Counted from the first letter of the stretch, positions 9,266-18,303 are shown. The stretch is 64,000 nucleotides of DNA from a candidate division CSSED10-310 bacterium (GCA_016927905.1 JAFGLW010000024.1:62001-126000), one strand, 5' to 3'. Program-made: numbers and translations. Notes: generated by a model from the sequence alone, not told the origin.

Positions 9266-9295
9266 TTAATACCCGAGAGACGGGAGAAAGGTCAA
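9266..9295 (-). promoter_or_regulatory. Candidate sigma-70 promoter of the PLD-like gene
   Basis: On the minus strand, TTGACC (plus-strand bases 9290-9295) is followed after 18 bases by TATTAA (9266-9271). The predicted transcription start is about 17 bases before the ATG at 9242. Confidence 0.5.
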
Positions 9296-9350
9296 CAGGG
9301 ATCCGGGTATGTGGGAAAAAATGAAGCAGGATAGTAATTTCTGAACAGAC

Positions 9351-11297
9351 ATGAATCGTACAGGCCGGCAAAACGAAATCAGGTCCGCTCCGGCAGCATT
9401 CACCCTGTGGGTGTGGCTGTTCGCACTCACCATCAGACTCCTGCACCTGGCCTCGATTCCCAACGATCCGGTCGCCGACATCCTGGTTCTGGACAGCTGG
9501 TCGTACGACCGGTTAGGTTGCATGGTCGCATCCGGGGAGGGGATGCCTGACGAAGTGTATTTCCAGGCACCCTTCTACCCTTATTTTCTGGGAACGGTAT
9601 ACAGGATCGCCGGAAGGAATCTGGACGTGGTCAGATTGATCCAGATGATTCTGGATTCATTATCCGTCGTTTTTATTTTTCTCCTGACCCGCGGGATCCT
9701 GGATTTCCCGTCGGCTGTCTGCGCCGCCGCCGGCATGAGTCTGTATCCGGTTTTGATCTTTCAGAGCGGTCTGATCCTGAAGACGACGCTGCTGGTATTC
9801 ATGTTTTCGCTGGTTTTATATCTCATGGCGGGCACCCGCCGGATTTCCCTGGGTTGGATCAGTTTTTTCGGAGGTGGAGCCCTGGGCATCGCCGCATCGA
9901 TTCAGGGATCAGCGATCTTTCAATTGCCGGTGATCGGTATTTACATCGTCGTCCGCAGCGGATTCAGAAATATCCTGAAATGGGGTGCATTCGGCATCTG
10001 TGCCGCAGCCGGTTTTTTTCTGGCCGTCTCGCCGTTCACGATTCGGAATTATCTGGTAAGCGGTGAATTCGCATTGTTGACTGCACAGGGAGGCGCAAAT
10101 TTCTATCTCGGAAACAGCCCTTTCTCCGATGGAACATCCAAACGACCACCGCGAATCCGCATGACACCGGAACACGAACAACTCGATTTTCACAGGGAAG
10201 CAGAAAACGCCCTGGGCCGTAAACTGAGTGCTCACGAGTCCAGCCGCTACTGGTTCAACGAGGCGATTCAGTGGATGAAGGAACATCCCGGGCACGCCTT
10301 CCGGCTTCAACTCAGAAAATTCGCTCTGTTCTGGAACCGGGTGGAAATTCCCGACAATTACGATTTTGATTTTTACCGGAGGTATTCCGTTTTCATCCGG
10401 TACCCGAAGCACCCCTTCCTGATTCCAGGTGTGCTCGGGATCATCGGGATGGGACTCCTGGTGGATCGATGGAAACGTATCTGGCTGCTGGTAGTATGGA
10501 CAGTGGTCTTCTCTCTGACCGTTACGACGTTTCATGTTTATTCGCGGTACCGGTTGCCGGTGGTCGTATCGCTGATGCCGCTGGCTTCAGGCGCATCGGT
10601 CGAACTGGTCAGACTCCTTCGGAACAGGCGATATCTTCCGGTCATCATGTCCGGAGCTGCAGCAGTTGTTCTCATCTGGTTCATGTCCCTGAAACTGACC
10701 GGGTACACGCATGCGCAATCCCTGTTCAATCTCGGCGCAGGATTGACTCGGCAGGGCGACGAGAGTGAAGCCGTCCAGGCGTATCAACAAGCGCTGGACC
10801 TTGTTCCGGACTATTCCCCCGCTCTGATCAATCTGGGAAAGCTCATGTATCGGAGTTCCGATTCATCCCGGGCACTGGAATATTGGAACCGGGCATTACA
10901 GATTGATCCAGACTCGGAGGAGCTTCACAACAATCTGGGTAAGGCCGCCGTGGACAGGGGTGATTTACATGCAGCAGAATTTCATTTTGAGGAAGCGGTC
11001 AGGATACAACCGCATTATTATCTCGGCTGGCTCCATCTGGGGCAGATCAAGATAATGCAGGCGAAGTATCCGCAGGCGGTCCGGATGTTCGATGCGGCAT
11101 TGCGGCTTAAACCGGGAGACCCCCAGGCCCTGTTCGGAAGAGCTCAAGCCCTGGAAGCAGGCGGGTTTCCGGATTGCGTTTCAGCATGGCAAACATATAT
11201 CGATGCCGCTTCGCACCTTCCTTCCGAGCAGCAATATATCAACGAGGCACAAATCAGGATACTGAAATTGAAAGGTCAGAGCGGCAATGAGAACTGA
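9351..11297 (+). CDS. GT39-type membrane glycosyltransferase with C-terminal TPR repeats
   Basis: 648 residues. The N-terminal approximately 455 residues are a multi-spanning membrane region of the dolichyl-phosphate-mannose mannosyltransferase-like (GT-C) type. It contains the acidic first-loop motif LVLDSWSYDRLG near residue 50 and a PDEVYFQAPFYPYFLG stretch, features of family members that use polyprenyl-phosphate sugars. After the last membrane helix (VVLIWFMSLKLTG) come about five tetratricopeptide repeats, for example GDESEAVQAYQQALDLVPDY and DSSRALEYWNRALQIDPD. Catalysis would face the periplasmic side. The TPR part may recruit protein partners. It overlaps the amine-oxidase-like gene by 11 bases, so the two are co-expressed. 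Sugar and acceptor are unknown. Confidence 0.75.
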   Translation: MNRTGRQNEIRSAPAAFTLWVWLFALTIRLLHLASIPNDPVADILVLDSWSYDRLGCMVASGEGMPDEVYFQAPFYPYFLGTVYRIAGRNLDVVRLIQMILDSLSVVFIFLLTRGILDFPSAVCAAAGMSLYPVLIFQSGLILKTTLLVFMFSLVLYLMAGTRRISLGWISFFGGGALGIAASIQGSAIFQLPVIGIYIVVRSGFRNILKWGAFGICAAAGFFLAVSPFTIRNYLVSGEFALLTAQGGANFYLGNSPFSDGTSKRPPRIRMTPEHEQLDFHREAENALGRKLSAHESSRYWFNEAIQWMKEHPGHAFRLQLRKFALFWNRVEIPDNYDFDFYRRYSVFIRYPKHPFLIPGVLGIIGMGLLVDRWKRIWLLVVWTVVFSLTVTTFHVYSRYRLPVVVSLMPLASGASVELVRLLRNRRYLPVIMSGAAAVVLIWFMSLKLTGYTHAQSLFNLGAGLTRQGDESEAVQAYQQALDLVPDYSPALINLGKLMYRSSDSSRALEYWNRALQIDPDSEELHNNLGKAAVDRGDLHAAEFHFEEAVRIQPHYYLGWLHLGQIKIMQAKYPQAVRMFDAALRLKPGDPQALFGRAQALEAGGFPDCVSAWQTYIDAASHLPSEQQYINEAQIRILKLKGQSGNEN

Positions 11298-12582
11298 GGT
11301 GGGGATTGTGGGTGGAGGCTTTACGGGTTTGTGCTGCGCTTATTACCTGAGCCGGAAAAATTATCATGTTGTTCTTTTTGAAAAGGAAGCCGGTCCCGGA
11401 GGATTGGCGCGTCCGGTGCCCTTCCTGGATACCGAAATAGATCGGTACTATCATTTCATATGCCGGTTCGATTCCTGCCTGCTGGCGTTTGTCAACGAAC
11501 TGGAACTGGGTGGAGCCGTTAAATGGCGGCGGACGGATATGGATTATCACGTCAAAGGCAGATTGTATCCATTTACGGATCCTCAGGATCTGCTCGGATT
11601 CAAACCCTTATCATTGTGGAACCGGTTTCGTTTCGGGGTGTCAATGCTGCCGTTCTTTCTGCTCTCCGATTGGCGATCCCTTGATACGATTCCCAATGAT
11701 GCATGGCTGATCAGGTGGGGTGGACAGAAAGTTTACGATATCATATGGAAACCACTCATGGTGAAGAAATACCATCACCGGCACAGGGAGATTCCCGCAG
11801 CCTGGGTATGGGGAAGAACCCGGCGGAGAAGCCGGTCCAGGCACGGTTTTCCCCGGCGGGAGGTTCTCGGTTATATCGAAGGCGGAACAAAAACCATTAT
11901 TGACCGCATCACCCGGCTGGTTCGCAGCCATGACGGTGAACTACTGGATAACCAACCGGTTGTCGATATCCGGAAGCTTGAAGACGGTTTTGAAATCCGG
12001 ACAACGAACGAAGTCCGGCGTGTCGATCGCCTTATCAGCACCATTCCCGCCCCCCTGACCGCGGATCTCGCTCCATCGCTGCCGGAAGACTATAGGCGCA
12101 GACTGAGTGAACTTGAATATCTCGCTGTGATCTGCCCGATCATTGCGGTGGATGGACAGATCGCGCGAAATTATTGGACAAACATCTACGAGACTGAAAT
12201 TCCATATCTGGGAGTCATTGAATTCAGCCGTCTGAATCCGGATCCGGGATTCCAGGGAAAGTCCGTTGCTTACATGCCGTTTTATATCTGGCCGGAAGAC
12301 GACCTTTGGAGCGCATCCGACGAAACCGTCCTCTCCATTGCGATCAAACATCTGGAGCAGATGTTCCCATGGTTTCGAAGCGGGCAGATCCGCGAATCGT
12401 TGGTTCATCGCGATCGGTACAGTCAACCACTCATCCAAACCGGACACCTCCACCGGATGCTGCCGTTTGAAACACCCTGGGAAGGCATGTATATCCTGGA
12501 TTCAAGCATGATATATCCTGAAGACAGGGGATTAAACAACTGCATCCGGCTGGCCGGCAAACTGGTTTCGTCGCATTTCTGA
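11287..12582 (+). CDS. FAD-dependent amine-oxidase/protoporphyrinogen-oxidase-like protein
   Basis: 431 residues. It starts with the dinucleotide-binding fold VGIVGGGFTGLCCAYYL (residues 5-21), followed by the FEKEAGPGGLA segment typical of NAD(P)/FAD-binding amine-oxidase-like proteins. The C-terminus has YILDSSMIYPEDRGLNNCI, resembling the FAD-contacting end of UDP-galactopyranose-mutase and HemY-like folds. It has no membrane segment. Such proteins are common in surface polysaccharide clusters, where they are annotated as putative UDP-galactopyranose mutase-like or carotenoid-desaturase-like. The sequence does not decide the substrate. The 11-base overlap with the upstream GT39/TPR gene suggests action in the same glycan pathway. 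It ends two bases before the convergent glycosyltransferase gene. Confidence 0.7.
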   Translation: MRTEVGIVGGGFTGLCCAYYLSRKNYHVVLFEKEAGPGGLARPVPFLDTEIDRYYHFICRFDSCLLAFVNELELGGAVKWRRTDMDYHVKGRLYPFTDPQDLLGFKPLSLWNRFRFGVSMLPFFLLSDWRSLDTIPNDAWLIRWGGQKVYDIIWKPLMVKKYHHRHREIPAAWVWGRTRRRSRSRHGFPRREVLGYIEGGTKTIIDRITRLVRSHDGELLDNQPVVDIRKLEDGFEIRTTNEVRRVDRLISTIPAPLTADLAPSLPEDYRRRLSELEYLAVICPIIAVDGQIARNYWTNIYETEIPYLGVIEFSRLNPDPGFQGKSVAYMPFYIWPEDDLWSASDETVLSIAIKHLEQMFPWFRSGQIRESLVHRDRYSQPLIQTGHLHRMLPFETPWEGMYILDSSMIYPEDRGLNNCIRLAGKLVSSHF

Positions 12583-12584
12583 TT

Positions 12585-14009
12585 TTAACGCGGTTTGTTC
12601 TTATACCATCGTTTCCGCAGGGAACTGCTGTACCTGGAAGAAAACCATTTGGCAGTCCCGATGATTCCGTTGTATTTCAACTGGTTTTTTATCGAGGCCC
12701 AATAATGGTCCATCCGTGCCGGTCTTTTCTGCATCCCCGAAATCAGATCAATCCGGTTGCCGTCGCGGTCCGGTGCAGGTGCCGGAGATTGTACCCAGTT
12801 TCGAAGCGGCCGGGTGGTTTCCTGCGGAGTGTAAATTCGGTAAACATATTCCCTGGCCCGTTCAGCCGTCCGGGCCAGCAGATCGGGTTCAGCGGATAAT
12901 CTGATCAGAAGATCGGCCAGAAATTCAGTGTTTTCGGGCGGAAAAGTGAATCCAAGCCGCTCGTTTTTGATGATGTAGGACAGTTCGCACAATTCGGATG
13001 TCAGGATGGGCAATCCCGCCTGCATCCAGTCCAGGATCCGGTTCCGGCTTCCCAGAATGGCTTCATAGGTGAACAGATCGATATTGATTCCCAGATCGGC
13101 TTCTCTCCAGTATATCGGGACCTCGTTGAATGGAATCCATCCTTTGAGAATGAAGCGGTCCCGGTATTTCGATTCCTGAATCAGGTTGACAAAATGCCTG
13201 TATGTCAGTTCGTCATGGCTGTCGATCTGCCCTCCAGTGGATATGAACTTGATGCGGGGATTGACTTTACAGGCCATTTCCAGTGCATTGAACAACGTGG
13301 TTACGTCCGTCCATGTGTTGTAACCGCCGCTCCACAGGACAACAAAATCATCCTTGGCCCAGACCCGGCCCCGCAGAACGGTTTGTTTCCGGTTCCGATC
13401 AATGTCCAGCGAATCCATGATGGCACAGGGTATGGTATGCAGAAATTGATAACCGGTTGTGGCCTTGTTCAATCTCCCCTGGGTTCCCAGTTCACCGATG
13501 GTGGCGTAATTCTGGGGGGTTGACACCACGGAGAACACATCCGCCCGGTTCAATACGATCCGTTCCATTTGCCACATGTTCGATATGTAATAATCATCTT
13601 TGAAAACGAAAGATTTCGTCTGAGCTTCAGCCATGATGTGACCGAATAGATCCGCCCAGATCGGCTGGCGGGTTACCAGAAGTGTGCCCACATACGACGG
13701 GTATACCGTCGCCCCGATCACGCAGTCTGGTTCGAATCGATCGTGCAGATTCTGGAGCCATTTTCTGTTTCCGAAAATCCGTTGTGTAACCGAATAATAG
13801 ATCAGGTTTCCATGCTCCTCCGCTTCTATGGCATCCATATCCCGATCCTGATAGGCCGCCAGATGACGGCTGCATACCAGGCATACCCGGTGACCATCAT
13901 GAAGCAGTGGTTTGGCGAATTGCCAGGTGCGTTTCCCGGGACCCAGCGTATGGGTTTCGTTTTCAGTCGGTAAAGGACACATGCCCAACAGCAGAACCCG
14001 CATCGTCAT
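12585..14009 (-). CDS. Glycosyltransferase (GT4-like), paralogue of the neighbouring fusion protein
   Basis: 474 residues, third gene of a three-gene minus-strand operon. A GT-B-type glycosyltransferase is suggested by an N-terminal domain (GMCPLPTENE, LGPGKRTWQF) and a C-terminal nucleotide-sugar domain with VLWSGGYNTW, FISTGGQIDSHDELTYR and RILDWMQAGLPILTSELCEL. It aligns motif by motif with the N-terminal half of the protein encoded at 14006-16345 (for example WADLFGHIMAEAQTKSF against WIDLFGHVMAEAQAKSF). The two therefore descend from one duplication. I use the ATG at 14009, which overlaps the upstream stop as ATGA; a longer reading frame to 14117 would run into the preceding gene. Predicted cytoplasmic; sugar unknown. 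Confidence 0.78.
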   Translation of the reverse strand: MTMRVLLLGMCPLPTENETHTLGPGKRTWQFAKPLLHDGHRVCLVCSRHLAAYQDRDMDAIEAEEHGNLIYYSVTQRIFGNRKWLQNLHDRFEPDCVIGATVYPSYVGTLLVTRQPIWADLFGHIMAEAQTKSFVFKDDYYISNMWQMERIVLNRADVFSVVSTPQNYATIGELGTQGRLNKATTGYQFLHTIPCAIMDSLDIDRNRKQTVLRGRVWAKDDFVVLWSGGYNTWTDVTTLFNALEMACKVNPRIKFISTGGQIDSHDELTYRHFVNLIQESKYRDRFILKGWIPFNEVPIYWREADLGINIDLFTYEAILGSRNRILDWMQAGLPILTSELCELSYIIKNERLGFTFPPENTEFLADLLIRLSAEPDLLARTAERAREYVYRIYTPQETTRPLRNWVQSPAPAPDRDGNRIDLISGMQKRPARMDHYWASIKNQLKYNGIIGTAKWFSSRYSSSLRKRWYKNKPR

Positions 14010-16345
14010 TTCCTGCGAAATTCCCTGATGACAACCCAGAATATCAATGGCAACACCGTCATGTACGCCCTCAGCAACGGAACCGCATGACTGGAAGGAT
14101 GATGAGTTCTGATCCATTCATATTCCGTCCTTCGGAAAGTCCCGAGAATATACCTGAAAGGATAATGCTTCATTATGAATTTAAGCCGGTTCCGGTGATA
14201 GAGATACAAAAAACGGGAACTGAATTTACCGGTTGAGGTGGATTCAAAATGGATTATCTCAGGCCGGAACAGGTACCGGACCCGATAATGATGTCGAATG
14301 GCCCGCGTGCAATAATCAAGTTCTTCAAAATATGCGGGTGAAAACCGCGGATCGAATGTTCCGATGCGCTCGATCAGAGATTTCTTGATTCCGAAAGCAG
14401 CTCCCGTCACATAATCGCAATCCCGATCCGCGTCATATTGTCCGGCATCCTTTTCACCGGAGCCGGAATGATCCGTCAAACCGTTCCGGTGCAGAATACC
14501 GCCTGCATGCTGCAGCGTGATCCCGTCCGGACAGAATATCTTACATCCCGCTATGGCGATTCTGGGGTCGTCCTTCAAACCGTTCACCATGTGCCGCGTC
14601 CAATCCGGAGCGGCCTTGGTATCCTGGTTCAGCATCAGCACGATTTCTCCCGCGGCAACCGATAAACCCGTGTTTATTCCGCGCGCAAATCCCGTATTGC
14701 GTTTCAAACGGATCAGGTTGATGCCGGGATAATTGGATTGGATCCAATCGGGAGTTCCATCGACAGATCCATTGTCCACCACGATAGTCTCCAGATCGGG
14801 GTAATCCTGGTTCTGAACGGATTTCAGGCAGTCCGGCACATATTTCATTCCATTCCAGGTTACGATGATAACGGAGACTCTGCAATGATCGCTCAATGCA
14901 GGCAGATCCGCCGGATAGGGATTGTTTTTCGGTTTGAATCGCTGTATCTGCCGTAATGATGCGCCTTCAAGGTGTGAAAATTCCCCTTCGATTTTTCGGA
15001 TGTATGCTTCCAGATCCTGATTGTACCGGGTTAGGTTCTGTAGAATACGCCTGGATTGCAGTATTGAAAAATGCGCGGAATGATGAAAGGATCGCCGATG
15101 GCCGGGTCCGTTGATATGGTCAGGAGATTTGCGGGGTTGCTGCAACCAGGATCGAAACGGCTCGGTGGTTGCCTGAAAACTGAGGTTTTCCAAACCGTAC
15201 AGATGGGCTTTTCGCCCGGTTTCTTTTACCTCTTCCCGGTGCGCACACAGATATAACAATCGGTCACTCAGCGTTTTCGGATCCTGGAGCGGAACCGTAT
15301 AGCCAATTCCGTTTTCCGACAATTCGACGGATAATTCGCACAATTCACCGGCCAGCGCAGGCAGGCCGGCCCGCATCCAGTCCAGGATGCGGTTTTTGGA
15401 GCCCAGCAATCCTTCAATCATGTACCGGTCGGTGATAATCCCCAGGTCCGCTTCAAAATAGTAATTCGGCACCTCGCTTTTCGGTATCCAGCCCCTGATG
15501 ACAAATCGGTCGGAAAAAGCCGACCGGTTTATCCGGTCAAGAAAATCCCGATACGTTTTTTCATCGTGGCCGTCTATCTGTCCGCCCGTCGAAACGAACC
15601 ATACATCCGGACTGTCAGCCATGGCCATCTCCAGCCCATCAACCAACGTCTCGATGTCGGTCCATGTGTTGAATCCACCGCTCCATAACACGGCAAATGC
15701 GGATTCCGGCACCGGATTACCCCTGAAAACAATTTCTTCATGCCTCAGGGGTTCGGGATCCATGGCACAGGGAATCACCCGGCAGAAATCGTATCCCGTG
15801 GTCGCGGCAGTCAGCCTGCCCAGAATGCCCAGTTCCCCCACCGTCGCATACGCCTGCCGCCTTGAAACAACCGAAAGCATGTCGGCCAGCTCCAGAGCAG
15901 CAACCTCATGTTTCCAGAAATGTCCCAGATATTCGTCGTTTTGATACCGGAATGATTTCGCCTGCGCTTCCGCCATAACATGACCGAACAGGTCGATCCA
16001 GACCGGCGCATTCGTTTTCAGGTTCGCAAGAGGTGGAGAGCCGAAAATTGTCAATGCGAGAATTGCATCCGGATCGAATCGATCGTGAATCTGCTGAATC
16101 CGTCCCCGATTGTGGAAAACGGCATCCGATACCTGGTAATACATGAACCGGTCTTCCGGATAGAGAATCTCGGGAGCGGAATCGGCGGGATAAACATAAG
16201 GGATACGGTTGGCGATCAGGAAGATCTCGACATCCATACCGATCAGTGGTTTGATGAACTGCCAGACCCGGATTCCCGGGCCGTAGCTCTTGGAAGTGTT
16301 TTCAAAGGGGAGCGGGCACAGACCGAATATAAGGAGTTTTTTCAT
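14006..16345 (-). CDS. Two-domain glycosyltransferase: GT4-like domain fused to a GT2 domain
   Basis: 779 residues. Residues 1-390 are a GT-B-type transferase paralogous to the next gene (GPGIRVWQF, VLWSGGFNTWTD, STGGQIDGHDEKTYRDF). A short, charged, probably helical linker follows (around RYNQDLEAYIRKIEGEF). From about residue 485 comes a GT2 domain of the rhamnosyltransferase-like type: VSVIIVTWNG, VVDNGSVDGTPDW, LNQDTKAAPDW. A hydrophobic C-terminal end (AYMTVLPLIFWVVIREF) could anchor it to the membrane. Two transferases in one chain would add consecutive sugars of a surface polymer. It overlaps the methyltransferase gene upstream by four bases and the paralogue downstream by four bases, so all three proteins are co-translated. 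Confidence 0.8.
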   Translation of the reverse strand: MKKLLIFGLCPLPFENTSKSYGPGIRVWQFIKPLIGMDVEIFLIANRIPYVYPADSAPEILYPEDRFMYYQVSDAVFHNRGRIQQIHDRFDPDAILALTIFGSPPLANLKTNAPVWIDLFGHVMAEAQAKSFRYQNDEYLGHFWKHEVAALELADMLSVVSRRQAYATVGELGILGRLTAATTGYDFCRVIPCAMDPEPLRHEEIVFRGNPVPESAFAVLWSGGFNTWTDIETLVDGLEMAMADSPDVWFVSTGGQIDGHDEKTYRDFLDRINRSAFSDRFVIRGWIPKSEVPNYYFEADLGIITDRYMIEGLLGSKNRILDWMRAGLPALAGELCELSVELSENGIGYTVPLQDPKTLSDRLLYLCAHREEVKETGRKAHLYGLENLSFQATTEPFRSWLQQPRKSPDHINGPGHRRSFHHSAHFSILQSRRILQNLTRYNQDLEAYIRKIEGEFSHLEGASLRQIQRFKPKNNPYPADLPALSDHCRVSVIIVTWNGMKYVPDCLKSVQNQDYPDLETIVVDNGSVDGTPDWIQSNYPGINLIRLKRNTGFARGINTGLSVAAGEIVLMLNQDTKAAPDWTRHMVNGLKDDPRIAIAGCKIFCPDGITLQHAGGILHRNGLTDHSGSGEKDAGQYDADRDCDYVTGAAFGIKKSLIERIGTFDPRFSPAYFEELDYCTRAIRHHYRVRYLFRPEIIHFESTSTGKFSSRFLYLYHRNRLKFIMKHYPFRYILGTFRRTEYEWIRTHHPSSHAVPLLRAYMTVLPLIFWVVIREFRRK

Positions 16346-17436
16346 TTGGATCTGTCACCGGATTTGGTTGGTTTGCCGGGAGGGATCCGGTCCGTCATCA
16401 GTTCAATGATGCGTTGTTCCAGGTTTGTTATACGATCTTCCAGCATTGTCACCAGTTGTTGACTCTGTTTGTATTGGTTCAATATCCTGTTGGTTATGTC
16501 GGAAGCTTTCAGACCGGTCCGGGGCATTTGCAGAATGTCGGAAGACAAATCGGGTTCTTCCGGGTCCGGATCCCGATACCGCCTTCTTGTTTCCGCCAGA
16601 TCTCTTTCCAGTTTCCGGGCATATTGGTCATGTTCCGACAATATGGAAAAGATGTTGAGAAGGCCGGATTCAATATCGGCCAGGACAACCTCCGACCCGC
16701 GCAGAGGACTCACAGGCAATTCATCCGGAATCGGCTTGTGGGATCCGACGACGGTCATGCGATACGCCGGTTCCAGTTGATAACAGCGATAAAAATTCCT
16801 GTTGATAAGATGATGAATGGCGTCGGTGAATTGTTCCTTGCCAGGCAACATGGAAACAAGCGCTTCAAACAGGGATGAAACAAGCCAGGCGTAAATGTGA
16901 AAATTGGGTGCACTTACGACATATTCGAAATGCTCCCCCAGCAGGGTCAGGATGGAGGGTAGATCCACGAGACCGTACCGCTGATGCTGCTCCAGAAATT
17001 CATTCGGTTGCCCGCGGATCCGTTTTTCGACCCGGTTTAGCAGCCGTTCCATATCGACCGCCAGTTCCGATTGAACGGGAAAGGAATGAACCACTGCCGT
17101 TCGGGCGACCCGGTTCATTTCTTTCACTGCATTCCACCGTTTTTCCATCTCGAGATGTTCCATGAGATCGATTGAAAACACAACGTCGAATGTATCGTCT
17201 GGAAACGGCAGAAATTCGGCATCCGCCAGGATTAGACCGGTCTGACCGGCATGAAATTCCAGATCGACCTGGAATCGCATTGAGTGCGGGACGAATCGCT
17301 CCAGCAATCCTTCGTTTGCGCCGACATCGAGAAACAGGGGATGTGCATCCCGGGGCAGAAGATTCAAAGCCAGATCAATTGCCTGCCGATATCGCTGAAA
17401 CTTGTCTGTGGGCAGAGTAAACTGATTCATCCTCAT
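16342..17436 (-). CDS. SAM-dependent methyltransferase with C-terminal coiled coil
   Basis: 364 residues. A class I methyltransferase fold is shown by motif I LFLDVGANEGLLERF (about residues 36-50) and a FDVVFSIDLMEHLE post-motif typical of Methyltransf_11-like enzymes. The last approximately 110 residues are charged and heptad-rich (LERDLAETRRRYR, then LVTMLEDRITNLEQRIIELM), predicting a coiled coil. It is the first gene of the operon with the two glycosyltransferases. I infer modification of the glycan they build. Known chain-terminating methyltransferases such as WbdD also end in coiled coils that regulate polymer length, but homology to WbdD is not shown here. The ATG at 17436 has a weak ribosome-binding site; 17430 is an equally possible start. 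Confidence 0.75.
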   Translation of the reverse strand: MRMNQFTLPTDKFQRYRQAIDLALNLLPRDAHPLFLDVGANEGLLERFVPHSMRFQVDLEFHAGQTGLILADAEFLPFPDDTFDVVFSIDLMEHLEMEKRWNAVKEMNRVARTAVVHSFPVQSELAVDMERLLNRVEKRIRGQPNEFLEQHQRYGLVDLPSILTLLGEHFEYVVSAPNFHIYAWLVSSLFEALVSMLPGKEQFTDAIHHLINRNFYRCYQLEPAYRMTVVGSHKPIPDELPVSPLRGSEVVLADIESGLLNIFSILSEHDQYARKLERDLAETRRRYRDPDPEEPDLSSDILQMPRTGLKASDITNRILNQYKQSQQLVTMLEDRITNLEQRIIELMTDRIPPGKPTKSGDRSK

Positions 17437-17446
17437 ATTCGAAGTG

Positions 17447-17476
17447 AAAGTACTAAGTCCTCTTGCGGGATGTCAA
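17447..17476 (-). promoter_or_regulatory. Candidate promoter for the methyltransferase-glycosyltransferase operon
   Basis: Minus-strand TTGACA (plus bases 17471-17476) and TACTTT (17447-17452) are separated by 18 bases. Transcription would start very close to the start codon, which favours the internal ATG at 17430. The -35 overlaps the dyad at 17473-17490. Confidence 0.3.
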
Positions 17477-17490
17477 GACGCCCGTCTTGA
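17473..17490. promoter_or_regulatory. Perfect 8-base inverted repeat, possible operator
   Basis: TCAAGACG and CGTCTTGA are separated by two bases in the divergent region between the methyltransferase operon and the small exported protein. It covers the outward -35 of the minus-strand promoter and lies 25 bases upstream of the plus-strand -35. No T run follows on either side, so it is not a typical terminator. Confidence 0.4.
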
Positions 17491-17515
17491 AGCCCGTTTG
17501 AAATCCGGATTCCAG

Positions 17516-17545
17516 TTGGACAAATGCAGCGGAATCTGATATAAA
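17516..17545 (+). promoter_or_regulatory. Sigma-70-like extended -10 promoter of the small exported protein gene
   Basis: TTGGAC (17516-17521), an 18-base spacer, then TATAAA (17540-17545) preceded by TGA (extended -10). The leader before the ATG at 17581 is about 30 bases and carries AAGGAGG at 17569-17575. Confidence 0.6.
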
Positions 17546-17580
17546 TGCAACTTCGAAGAATTGGCTGGAAGGAGGATGAG

Positions 17581-18000
17581 ATGAAAAGAATGATGATCGG
17601 ATTCGGAGCGATTATGGTGCTGTTCGTTATGGGTGTTTTCGCTTCCGATACACCGGCGGATCCGGAATGGATCGACATCACCGATGAGATACTGGGTAAT
17701 CCCGCTGATGCGGTCGGATGGATGAAGGATGAATCGGGCAAAGTGTACCGGGATGCCGCAGGTCAGAATCTGAAAGTCGTCACCAGCAGTCTCGGAACGT
17801 ATTTGATGGATCTTAAAGCCAGAAAAGTTTTTAAAATCAATACCGATAACACTCGGATCGAGCTTGAAGATATGAAACTTTTCCAGAGGGATCACGGATA
17901 TTCGGTGGTCATACGCGACTCCAAAGTCAAGATTCGCATGAAATTGACGGAAAAAGTGGAAGGTCTCAAGAATATCCCGGGTATCAAGGCATTCCAGTAA
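17581..18000 (+). CDS. Small exported protein of unknown function
   Basis: 139 residues. The N-terminus MKRMMIGFGAIMVLFVMGVFA followed by SDTP is a classical signal peptide, so the protein is exported. The mature part is acidic and basic in alternation, with no cysteine and no recognised motif; the end is strongly basic (SKVKIRMKLTEKVEG). I place the start at 17581, five bases after a strong AAGGAGG and 36 bases inside the longest reading frame. It stands alone behind a well-formed promoter and ends exactly where the convergent gene ends, with no gap. The good promoter and strong ribosome-binding site suggest substantial expression. Function not recognised. Confidence 0.65.
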   Translation: MKRMMIGFGAIMVLFVMGVFASDTPADPEWIDITDEILGNPADAVGWMKDESGKVYRDAAGQNLKVVTSSLGTYLMDLKARKVFKINTDNTRIELEDMKLFQRDHGYSVVIRDSKVKIRMKLTEKVEGLKNIPGIKAFQ

Positions 18001-18303
18001 TCAACAGTCTGTCCCGTTCTCCGTTTCGGGACCACCGTCGATATTGATCCGGAGTTTTTTGAGCCAGGCCAGATCTTTTCGGGTGAACTGGATTTCATCA
18101 GGCAGCTCCGAATCTGTCCTTTCGGAATCAAGCGGCAGCAGGAAAACTCCGACAAGCATCCAGACAGTGGGTTTGAATCCCTTTTTTTCGATGATTCTCA
18201 AGATCTTCTGAACTTCACAGGAATTGGAAAATGCCCGGGCGATCGTTTCTCTCAGCTTCTGAGCAATCTCATCCTGTTCAGATGGAATCAAACTCGGATC
18301 CAT
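18001..18303 (-). CDS. Small hypothetical protein
   Basis: 100 residues, no signal peptide. A weakly hydrophobic segment WMLVGVFLLPL lies in the middle, and the N-terminal third is helical and charged (EQDEIAQKLRETIARAF). It ends NGTDC. I recognise no family. Support for reality is modest: the frame fills the gap between two real genes precisely, its stop codon abuts the convergent stop at 18000, and codon use is ordinary for the window. It has no neighbour on the same strand, so no operon inference is possible. Confidence 0.45.
   Translation of the reverse strand: MDPSLIPSEQDEIAQKLRETIARAFSNSCEVQKILRIIEKKGFKPTVWMLVGVFLLPLDSERTDSELPDEIQFTRKDLAWLKKLRINIDGGPETENGTDC

Noticed and set aside
17473..17490. 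Inverted repeat read as a transcription terminator
   Set aside because: The loop is only two bases and no T run follows on either strand; it also lies at a divergent promoter.
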